Assembly: GCA_022793145.1 (NCBI GenBank)
Contig: JAAWCI010000071.1
Coordinates: forward strand, 1 to 7,619
Direction: 5' to 3'
Origin: Bacilli bacterium
GTDB lineage: Bacteria > Bacillota_I > Bacilli_A > RF39 > UBA660
Length of the DNA stretch: 7,619 nucleotides
Below, one piece after another: positions 1 to 4,981 of this stretch. The position numbers and the translations under genes were made by a program. The notes beneath the pieces are model-generated. The model was not told the origin of the DNA and did not search any database. It saw nothing but the letters and a program-made list of their open reading frames with translations. Position 1 is the stretch's first letter. Each line of letters begins with the position of its first letter.

Positions 1-533
1 AAAATCTTTAATCCATCATAAATATATCCTTCATCAAATAGTTTCTTCAAAATCCACCATTCTGTTTCAATATAATTATTTTCATAAGTAATGTATGGAT
101 TTTTTAAATCAATAAATTGTCCCATTTCAGTTGTGAAATCACGAAACGCTTTTTCATTTTTCCACACACTTTCTCTACACTTTTCATTGAACTTTTGAAT
201 TCCATATTTTTCAATATCATTTTTCCCTTCAAATCCAAGCTCTTTTTCAACTTGAACTTCTACTGGTAAACCATGAGTATCCCAGCCTACTTTTCTAAGT
301 ACACGATATCCTTTCATTGTTTTATATTTACAAACAGTATCTTTTAGTAACTTCGCCATCATATGATGGATTCCAGGCATTCCATTTGCTGTTGCAGGCC
401 CATCATAAAATACAAAATCGTCTTTTCTATTCTGAATACTTTTATTTAAAATATCTTTCTCTTCCCAATATTGAGAAGTCTCATTTTCTAATTCTCTGTT
501 TTTTCCTTTTTTTAATTCTTTAAATTTTTCCAT
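1..533 (-). CDS. ileS: Isoleucyl-tRNA synthetase (IleRS), N-terminal 177 residues, cut by the window edge
   Basis: Cytoplasmic class I aminoacyl-tRNA synthetase that charges tRNA-Ile with isoleucine using ATP. Visible are the N-terminal Rossmann start (FYDGPATANGMPGIHH, residues 42-57), the signature GWDTHGLPVE (83-92), and a stretch ending in the WWILKKLF region (159-166) typical of IleRS. The ATP-binding HIGH signature is replaced by GIHH (residues 54-57, bases 363-374). This variant occurs in some type-2 bacterial IleRS and in Bacteroidetes enzymes. The ATG at 533 is chosen because AGGAGG lies 7 bases upstream and the protein starts as family members do (MEKFKEL...). The gene begins 10 bases after the antiporter stop, and its Shine-Dalgarno site overlaps that stop. 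Both genes lie behind the Ile T-box at 1527-1717. The KMSKS motif, editing domain and C-terminus are outside the window. The family call is very safe; assignment to the type-2 class is inference from motif context. Confidence 0.96.
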   Translation of the reverse strand, partial: MEKFKELKKGKNRELENETSQYWEEKDILNKSIQNRKDDFVFYDGPATANGMPGIHHMMAKLLKDTVCKYKTMKGYRVLRKVGWDTHGLPVEVQVEKELGFEGKNDIEKYGIQKFNEKCRESVWKNEKAFRDFTTEMGQFIDLKNPYITYENNYIETEWWILKKLFDEGYIYDGLKI

Positions 534-543
534 AAAAACCCTC

Positions 544-1509
544 CTAACCAAATATTACATATGCATAATAAGTAATAAAGGTAAATATCATAATAATTCC
601 TTCTTTTTTGCTAATCACTTTGTCATTACTTGCTGCTACAAAAAGCATAAGTGCTGAAACAAGGAATAAAACCAAATCGACATAAGAGAATCCAGCTCCT
701 GAAATCCCACCAAATATGGCAACTGGTAATCCCAAAACAATCCCAATATTAAAGATGTTACTTCCGATAATATTCCCAATTAATAAATCTTGTTCTCCTT
801 TTCTAGCCGCCACTACTGATGTAACTAGCTCAGGAAGTGATGTTCCAAGTGCGATTACAGTAAGCGCTATCATTCTTTCGCTCACTCCTAAAAACTCTGC
901 GATACTAGAAGCACTTTCTACTACAAAATGACTTCCAGCCATTACCCCAATCAATCCTAAAAAAGTGAAAATGATAGATTTATACATTGGATATTTTGGA
1001 TTATCTTCTAATGTATTTGGATCATCTACTTCCTTTTTCTTTCTAATAATCGAAAATAAATAATAAATAAAAACCATAAAAAACAATAAAATAACAAATC
1101 CATCAGAATGACTAATCATATTGACTTGACTTTGATCAAATAAACTATCTACAAATAAAGTCACTAACAATAATGATAACATAATTGTAATTGGTAATTC
1201 TTTTCTAATTGTATTACTTTTTACTCTGAGTGTACAAAATAAACTAGATACTCCTAATATTAATAATATGTTGATAATATTACTTCCAATCACATTTCCC
1301 AACACCATATCTCCACTATTAGACATTAAAGCCTTAAAAGATACCGCTAATTCTGGTGCACTTGTCCCAAAGGCTACAATGGTAAGCCCTATTACTAATC
1401 TTGAAATATTTAAATTTCTAGCAGTAGATGAAGCTCCATCTACAAAAACATCAGCTCCTTTAATTAATAGCAAAAATCCTACAATCAAAATCAATATTTG
1501 TAATAACAT
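544..1509 (-). CDS. Na+/Ca2+ exchanger family (CaCA, YrbG-like) membrane antiporter
   Basis: A 321-residue polytopic membrane protein of the calcium/cation antiporter family, which exchanges Na+ (or H+) for Ca2+ across the cytoplasmic membrane. Both family alpha repeats are intact and inversely related: alpha-1 has GTSAPELAVS (48-57) and GNVIGSN (71-77), and alpha-2 has GTSLPELVTS (222-231) and GNIIGSN (245-251). The ion-coordinating glutamates correspond to E53 and E227. About ten hydrophobic segments surround a charged cytoplasmic loop (about 156-175, RKKKEVDDPN). The length matches prokaryotic YrbG proteins. The ATG at 1509 is preceded by GAAGGA five bases upstream. The gene lies between an isoleucine T-box and ileS and should be transcribed with ileS. 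Family membership is firm; the transported ion and direction in this organism are not determinable from sequence. Confidence 0.93.
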   Translation of the reverse strand: MLLQILILIVGFLLLIKGADVFVDGASSTARNLNISRLVIGLTIVAFGTSAPELAVSFKALMSNSGDMVLGNVIGSNIINILLILGVSSLFCTLRVKSNTIRKELPITIMLSLLLVTLFVDSLFDQSQVNMISHSDGFVILLFFMVFIYYLFSIIRKKKEVDDPNTLEDNPKYPMYKSIIFTFLGLIGVMAGSHFVVESASSIAEFLGVSERMIALTVIALGTSLPELVTSVVAARKGEQDLLIGNIIGSNIFNIGIVLGLPVAIFGGISGAGFSYVDLVLFLVSALMLFVAASNDKVISKKEGIIMIFTFITYYAYVIFG

Positions 1510-1526
1510 ACTTTTCCTTCTTTCTA

Positions 1527-1717
1527 TAAAAAAAACTCATCCTACTTCTAAGGACGAGCTTTTTACCCGTGGTACCACCTTAATTAATACTCGAAACTAT
1601 AACGCGTTACCGTTTCTATCTTCATAGAAAACATCTAGAGTGATTTATATATAATTCCTAGTTCCGTTTTCATCAACCACGAACTTTCTTGACTATTTCT
1701 TATATATCGTCTCTATC
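1527..1717 (-). promoter_or_regulatory. T-box leader, tRNA-Ile responsive (specifier ATC)
   Basis: Leader RNA that senses uncharged tRNA-Ile and prevents premature termination. Read on the minus strand, stem I opens at 1717 with GATAGAG, which pairs with CTCTA at 1636-1640. A second helix, GATATATAA with TTATATATA, leaves an internal loop whose 3' side carries AAATCA. The specifier codon is ATC (1642-1644), followed by A as is usual, which codes for isoleucine. The distal stem I pairs AGTTC with GAACT around GTGGTTGATGAAAAC, the typical apical T-box signature. A stem III-like hairpin (GAAAC/GTTTC) lies at 1593-1616. The conserved T-box AAGGTGGTACCACGGG is at 1566-1581; its TGGT would pair with the ACCA end of tRNA-Ile. 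The leader is followed by the antiporter gene, then ileS. It starts only about 9 bases after the divIVA stop. Confidence 0.95.
1528..1560 (-). terminator. Regulated intrinsic terminator of the T-box
   Basis: On the minus strand, GCTCGTCCT (1559-1551) pairs with AGGATGAGT (1543-1535) over 9 bp with two G-T wobbles. The loop is 7 bases and a run of about eight T follows (1535-1528). It is the alternative to the antiterminator formed by the T-box sequence just upstream, so transcription should stop here when tRNA-Ile is fully charged. Confidence 0.93.
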
Positions 1718-1725
1718 AAATGTTT

Positions 1726-2184
1726 TTAAAATTCTATTTTATCTATATCATTTACCATCTCTAATTGTGTTTCTACTACATCACGTAATCTTCTCTTGAA
1801 AACAGTCATATTACGTCTTAATTGACTTGCTTCTTGTTCCGTTTTTTCTGCTCTTAGTAATGCTTCATTTATAATGCGACTAGCGTTTCTTTTGGCGTCT
1901 TCTAGAATAACATCACTTTCTCTATGGGCTGCTACTTTCATTTGATCAGAGGTCTTTTGTGCCATCATGATCGCTCTATTTAAAGTGCCTTCCATATTTT
2001 CATATTGTCCTAGTCTCGCTTTTAAAGAAGCATTTTCTTGTTCCAAGCTTTGTAAAGCTGCTATTCTCTGGTCTTTTAATTTAAGTTCTGCAACCATTTT
2101 TTCTACTTGGTTAATTACTTGATCCAAAAAGGCATTTACCTCTATTGGATCATAGCCGCGAAGTGTTCGATTAAATTTTTCCAT
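1726..2184 (-). CDS. divIVA: DivIVA-family coiled-coil polar/septal protein
   Basis: A 152-residue scaffold protein that, in the family, binds negatively curved membrane at the septum and poles and recruits division or wall-growth proteins. The N-terminal lipid-binding domain is clear (LRGYDPIEVNAFLDQV, residues 8-23), followed by long coiled-coil segments (about 24-65 and 80-140). In-frame GTG starts exist at 2220 and 2202, but the ATG at 2184 is preferred: AAGGGGTGA sits just upstream, and a promoter -10 at 2211-2216 would place the 2220 start outside the transcript. With this start the protein lacks the first nine or so residues of the Bacillus subtilis protein, and the membrane-inserting Phe17 position is Leu8. 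It follows sepF and precedes the ileS unit, as in many Bacilli, but ylmG and ylmH are absent between sepF and divIVA. The length is close to the family norm. Confidence 0.92.
   Translation of the reverse strand: MEKFNRTLRGYDPIEVNAFLDQVINQVEKMVAELKLKDQRIAALQSLEQENASLKARLGQYENMEGTLNRAIMMAQKTSDQMKVAAHRESDVILEDAKRNASRIINEALLRAEKTEQEASQLRRNMTVFKRRLRDVVETQLEMVNDIDKIEF
1736..1764 (-). promoter_or_regulatory. Weak candidate promoter for the T-box/antiporter/ileS unit
   Basis: Inside the 3' end of divIVA, TTAGAG (1764-1759) and TAAAAT (1741-1736) are separated by 17 bases, which would place the transcript start some 12 bases before the T-box. The -10 matches the consensus in 5 of 6 positions but the -35 in only 3. 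Read-through from the divIVA promoter is an equally good explanation, because no terminator separates divIVA from the T-box. Confidence 0.25.
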
Positions 2185-2210
2185 AACTTCACCCCTTGGC
2201 ACTACGTGAT

Positions 2211-2239
2211 ATTGTAGCACACTTTTTTTCTGTTTTCAA
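2211..2239 (-). promoter_or_regulatory. Promoter for divIVA (extended -10)
   Basis: TTGAAA (2239-2234) and TACAAT (2216-2211) are separated by exactly 17 bases, and TGC immediately before the -10 makes it an extended -10. Predicted transcription starts near 2204, giving a leader of about 20 bases to the ATG at 2184. The promoter spans the sepF-divIVA gap and begins within 10 bases of the sepF stop. It would let divIVA and the downstream T-box unit be transcribed independently of sepF. Confidence 0.75.
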
Positions 2240-2245
2240 TATTTT

Positions 2246-2662
2246 CTACCACTCTAAATTGATATCGTGATTATCGTGAATATCTTTTCCCTCTGTATCA
2301 TCAGTAATTTTTCCTTGAATATTGATATTATTTGGTGTACATAAAAAGATCCCTCCACCAATTTTTTGGATGTCTCCACCGATTGCATAAATTGTTCCAC
2401 TTAAGAAATCAACAATCCTTTTGGCTTGATCAGAAGTTACTCTTTTTAAATTCACAACTACAGTATTCCTTGATTTTAAATGATCAGCGATTTGCTGAGA
2501 TTCAGAATAAGCTCGTGGTTCTAACAAAATCATTTTCGCTCCACCATTATTCTCTGCTAAAGCTGCTTCTGTTGTTACTTCATAATATTGATCGCTATTC
2601 TCTGAATTCCCAAAAATATCTGGTTCTTCATCATTAAACCATTTTTTTAAACTGAATGCCAT
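2246..2662 (-). CDS. sepF: SepF cell-division protein
   Basis: A 138-residue cytoplasmic protein that in Gram-positives tethers FtsZ to the membrane and organises the septum. The N-terminus [10 protein letters not shown] is a short amphipathic helix of the kind SepF uses to bind membrane. A variable acidic linker follows (about 11-42). The SepF core (about 43-112) runs from [20 protein letters not shown] to [12 protein letters not shown], with the conserved VVNLKR and [11 protein letters not shown] segments. The ATG at 2662 has AAGGAGG (2677-2671) eight bases upstream. It lies directly ahead of divIVA, consistent with the conserved division cluster, although ftsZ and ylm genes are not in view and an unrelated two-component system sits upstream. 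Confidence 0.95.
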   Translation of the reverse strand: MAFSLKKWFNDEEPDIFGNSENSDQYYEVTTEAALAENNGGAKMILLEPRAYSESQQIADHLKSRNTVVVNLKRVTSDQAKRIVDFLSGTIYAIGGDIQKIGGGIFLCTPNNINIQGKITDDTEGKDIHDNHDINLEW

Positions 2663-2694
2663 CCTGTCATCCTCCTTATTTTTGTTACTTTTGC

Positions 2695-2735
2695 ATTATA
2701 TAAAACATTTTATCATAAAATAGGAAAAAAGAAAA
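2695..2735 (-). promoter_or_regulatory. Probable promoter region of sepF
   Basis: Two overlapping candidates fit upstream of sepF. TATAAT (2700-2695) is a perfect -10 but has no recognisable -35. TAAAAT (2712-2707) is preceded by TGA, an extended -10, with a poor -35 TTTTCT (2735-2730) at 17 bases. Because a strong terminator lies upstream, sepF needs its own promoter here. The choice between the two is uncertain. Confidence 0.45.
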
Positions 2736-2739
2736 CTGC

Positions 2740-2784
2740 TTTTGTCTAATTTTAGGGATAATAATTTTTCAAAATTAGACAAAA
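2740..2784. repeat. Perfect 14-bp inverted repeat upstream of the sepF promoter
   Basis: TTTTGTCTAATTTT (2740-2753) and AAAATTAGACAAAA (2771-2784) are exact reverse complements, separated by 17 bases. One arm overlaps the T-run of the kinase-gene terminator; the other ends just upstream of the sepF promoter candidates. Neither strand has a T-run after the repeat, so it is not itself a standard terminator. It could be an operator or an RNA hairpin; the sequence does not decide. Confidence 0.85.
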
Positions 2785-2818
2785 AAAGACATTGGATATC
2801 GTAATACCCAAATGTCTT
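2781..2818 (-). terminator. Intrinsic terminator after the two-component operon
   Basis: Beginning directly after the kinase stop, a 14-bp stem with one bulged base (5' arm AAGACATTTGGGTAT, 3' arm ATATCCAATGTCTT) closes on a TACG tetraloop. A run of seven T follows (2787-2781). This is a strong factor-independent terminator that separates the two-component genes from sepF. Confidence 0.93.
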
Positions 2819-4084
2819 CTATTTAATCATAAAACTAACACCTTTCTTTTCATTTTTGACAACAATTTCATATTGAAATAAAGCAAGTGTTTTTTTGATA
2901 ATGGATAAACCCAAGCCAAATTGCCCTTTTATACCTTTTTTGTAAGGAGTAAAAATATCATTCAGTATATTAGGATCAATATTTGGCCCATCATTATAGA
3001 ACGAAATACGATGATTCTTAATCGTTACTTTCACTTGTTTTTCTGCATATCTAATAAAATTATTTAACATGTTGTCAATAATTGCTTCCCACATGTCCTC
3101 TGTTCCTCTAAATATGGTCGTTTTGTCCCCAATATATATTTCGAAACTAACATCTGGTCTTTGCACTTTAAATTTTTCAATAGATTTTTTTAAAATATTA
3201 GAAATATCAATTGTTTGGTCATGATAATATTTTAAGTCTTTCATATAGTTTAATTTATTTAAATATAGTAAGGAGTGTACTTTAATTTCTAACTTTTCGA
3301 CTTGTTCTTTTATTATCTGACTTCCTTTCTCTCTATCTTCTACACCATCTTCAATGGCTTCAATATATGATTTTATTACAGTGAGAGGAGTTTTAAAATC
3401 ATGGGAGATATTTTGATACATCTGATTTTTATATTCATCTTGCTCTTTCAAAGTTATTCGCATTGTATCAATTGCTTTTGATAATGCTTGCAACTCGTCT
3501 TCAGTATTATATTCATAATGATCTATATAATTATCATTATCTAAGTTATCTACTTTTTCTTTTAAGTGTTCTATCTTTACTACCAATCGTCTACTCCAAA
3601 GGATTATAAGAGCAGTAATTAATAATAAAGTAATTAGTAAAATAGGAAATATTGTATAAAGAATATCCTCTCGGATTTCATTAATATAATTGTTATTTGT
3701 AAGTGCTACTTTGGTCACATAATTATTATTAGAGGTATTGTAATAATAAGTTTTTCCTAAGTAGTTAAACTTTCCGTAATTTTCTGTTATATTCTTTAAG
3801 ATTTGTTTAGGAGTTGCTTTTATGACATCTTCTAAATTTTCAGATGTTACTACTTTGTTTTCGGCAGTAATATAAAGATAAGCAACATCAGTATTGATAA
3901 TGTCATCTTCTAAATCTGGCCTAATTAATTCAAGAGGTTGTTTTAAATAAGTATAAATATTTCTTTCATAAACTGGAAGTAATACCTTTGGAAGTAATAT
4001 TCCTAAACTAAAGAATATGATACCTACAATTAAAATTCCCATTGATAGTAACTGTCTAAATAAACTATATTTTACTGGTCTCAT
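2819..4084 (-). CDS. Membrane sensor histidine kinase of a two-component system
   Basis: A 421-residue sensor that autophosphorylates on His and passes the phosphate to the adjacent response regulator. It has two membrane segments (about 13-34 and 142-163) flanking an external region of roughly 105 residues with no recognised sensor fold. A HAMP-like linker follows (about 164-217). The dimerisation/phosphoacceptor motif is NISHDFKTPLT with H228 (E/D-x-x-T/N form HDFKT). The ATPase domain has an N box (DNMLNNFIRYA, 337-347), a G1 box (NDGPNID, 364-370), an F box (DIFTPYKKG, 376-384) and a G2 box (GLGLS, 390-394). All catalytic boxes are present, so it should be active. The start ATG overlaps the regulator stop as ATGA, indicating translational coupling. 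The stimulus is unknown; no transporter or resistance gene lies in the same operon. Confidence 0.94.
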   Translation of the reverse strand: MRPVKYSLFRQLLSMGILIVGIIFFSLGILLPKVLLPVYERNIYTYLKQPLELIRPDLEDDIINTDVAYLYITAENKVVTSENLEDVIKATPKQILKNITENYGKFNYLGKTYYYNTSNNNYVTKVALTNNNYINEIREDILYTIFPILLITLLLITALIILWSRRLVVKIEHLKEKVDNLDNDNYIDHYEYNTEDELQALSKAIDTMRITLKEQDEYKNQMYQNISHDFKTPLTVIKSYIEAIEDGVEDREKGSQIIKEQVEKLEIKVHSLLYLNKLNYMKDLKYYHDQTIDISNILKKSIEKFKVQRPDVSFEIYIGDKTTIFRGTEDMWEAIIDNMLNNFIRYAEKQVKVTIKNHRISFYNDGPNIDPNILNDIFTPYKKGIKGQFGLGLSIIKKTLALFQYEIVVKNEKKGVSFMIK

Positions 4085-4740
4085 GTTAAACGATATCCAA
4101 ATCCGTATAAAGTATTAATGTGTATATTAGGCATTTTCTTACGTAATCGCCTAACAAGATCATCTACTACTCGGTCACTACCAAAGTAATCTTCTCCCCA
4201 CACATTTTTTAAAATGTCATCTCTGCTAAAGGATTTATTCTTATTTTCTAAAAACATAATTAACAAATCAAATTCTAAAGTAGTTAATACAATTTCCTTT
4301 TCCTGTTTAAATACCAATCGTTTATTTAAATCGATCTCATATCCTTCATAAGAAAATTTTTCACAATTTTTTGAATAGACTCGTTTGATAAAATTATTTA
4401 CACGTAAAACCAATTCTTTTGGAGAATATGGCTTTGTAATATAATCATCACTTCCTAGTTCTAAACCAATAATCTTATCCAAATCTTGATCTCTTGCAGA
4501 AGTAAATATTACAGGAACATCTATATTATTTTCTCTTATTTTTTTTATTAAATCGTAACCACTAATGTTATCCCCTAGCATAATATCCAAAATCCATAAA
4601 TGAACATTTTCTTTTCCTACATAATCAAGGGCGTCTTCTCCATTATAAAAATTTATAACTTCATAAGATTCTCTTTCTAAGTAAGATTTAATCAAACTAT
4701 TTAAATTAACTTCATCTTCTACTAAACAAATCCGATACAT
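4081..4740 (-). CDS. OmpR/PhoB-family response regulator
   Basis: A 219-residue DNA-binding regulator, the partner of the following kinase. The receiver domain (1-118) has the acidic pair E8/D9, phosphoacceptor D52 (WILDIMLGD), T80 and K103 (ITKPYSP). The C-terminal winged helix (about 127-219) contains LTTLEFDLLIMFLENKN, the recognition-helix region DRVVDDLVRRLRKK and the ending TLYGFGYRL, which are hallmarks of the OmpR class. The ATG at 4740 has GAGGTG nearby upstream and a fitting promoter. The gene ends in TGA overlapping the kinase ATG by four bases. All phosphorelay residues are intact. The regulon is unknown; autoregulation is possible, given the repeated sequences upstream, but this is inference. 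Confidence 0.95.
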   Translation of the reverse strand: MYRICLVEDEVNLNSLIKSYLERESYEVINFYNGEDALDYVGKENVHLWILDIMLGDNISGYDLIKKIRENNIDVPVIFTSARDQDLDKIIGLELGSDDYITKPYSPKELVLRVNNFIKRVYSKNCEKFSYEGYEIDLNKRLVFKQEKEIVLTTLEFDLLIMFLENKNKSFSRDDILKNVWGEDYFGSDRVVDDLVRRLRKKMPNIHINTLYGFGYRLT

Positions 4741-4758
4741 ATTTACACCTCGTTTAAT

Positions 4759-4787
4759 AGTATAACACTAATAAATTCTTTTTTCTA
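4759..4787 (-). promoter_or_regulatory. Promoter of the two-component operon
   Basis: TAGAAA (4787-4782) and TATACT (4764-4759) lie 17 bases apart, with TGT before the -10 (extended -10). The start would be near 4752, giving a leader of about 12 bases with GAGGTG as ribosome binding site. The -35 matches consensus in 4 of 6 positions and lies inside one copy of a purine-rich repeat. Confidence 0.6.
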
Positions 4788-4885
4788 TCTCCTCCTTCCT
4801 TTTTATTTTAGGAGTGTATTTGTTATATTTTTGTATTTACATTTTTGCATTTGAATATTTTTAAATTTTCTTTCTTATCACCTCC
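4772..4885 (-). repeat. Two 24-bp purine-rich direct repeats, each starting with a strong Shine-Dalgarno-like sequence
   Basis: Copies at 4885-4862 and 4795-4772 match in 19 of 24 positions. Both begin GGAGG, continue GATA and end AATTTA. The upstream copy contains GGAGGTGAT, which is fully complementary to the 16S rRNA 3' end, yet no ATG, GTG or TTG stands at a normal distance after either. The downstream copy covers the -35 of the two-component promoter. Between them is only AT-rich sequence with one unconvincing 15-codon frame. They may be regulator-binding sites or remnants of a lost gene start. Confidence 0.5.
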
Positions 4886-4909
4886 ACTGTACTCAGTATA
4901 CACAAAAAT

Positions 4910-4950
4910 TGTGGATAAACTTTGATAGAATTATGGGAAATTGTGGAAAA
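4910..4950 (-). promoter_or_regulatory. Pair of DnaA-box-like sites
   Basis: On the minus strand, TTATCCACA (4918-4910) is a perfect consensus DnaA box. TTTTCCACA (4950-4942) differs from it at one position. They have the same orientation and are 32 bases apart, about three helical turns. They lie in the non-coding gap between the surface-protein terminator and the two-component promoter. Two boxes without dnaA, dnaN or a box cluster do not make an origin, so a regulatory or DnaA-titration site is the more modest reading. Confidence 0.45.
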
Positions 4951-4951
4951 T

Positions 4952-4981
4952 AAAAAAAATCAAAGCTTTTCACTTTGATTT
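4952..4981 (-). terminator. Intrinsic terminator of the surface-protein gene
   Basis: On the minus strand, AAATCAAAG (4981-4973) and CTTTGATTT (4965-4957) form a perfect 9-bp stem with a 7-base loop, running into T residues (4959-4952). The stem overlaps the stop codon of the gene. Confidence 0.88.

Noticed and set aside
317..1627. Plus-strand open frames opposite ileS, the antiporter and the T-box
   Set aside because: They are antisense shadows of well-supported minus-strand genes, with no family resemblance or ribosome binding sites.
2198..2220. Imperfect hairpin GTGCTAC/GTAGTGC in the divIVA leader
   Set aside because: It overlaps the promoter -10, includes two wobble pairs and has no T-run; most of it would not be transcribed from the predicted start.
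2332..2637. Plus-strand 101-codon frame opposite sepF
   Set aside because: Leu/His-rich antisense translation of a clear SepF gene; no independent evidence.
2819..4740. Two-component system as a known resistance or virulence system
   Set aside because: The external sensor region and neighbours give no match to a named system; assigning one would be guesswork.
4820..4847. Two adjacent 14-bp direct repeats beginning CAAAAAT, possibly an OmpR-type regulator site
   Set aside because: Only 11 of 14 positions match and the tract is nearly all A and T, so chance similarity is likely.
4803..4851. 15-codon frame (ATG near 4851) between the two purine repeats
   Set aside because: It is very short, has no ribosome binding site at proper distance, and consists of AT-rich low-complexity codons; not supportable as a gene.
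4910..4950. Replication origin
   Set aside because: Only two DnaA-like boxes, no dnaA/dnaN/gidA-type neighbours and no box cluster; kept only as a small DnaA-site observation.
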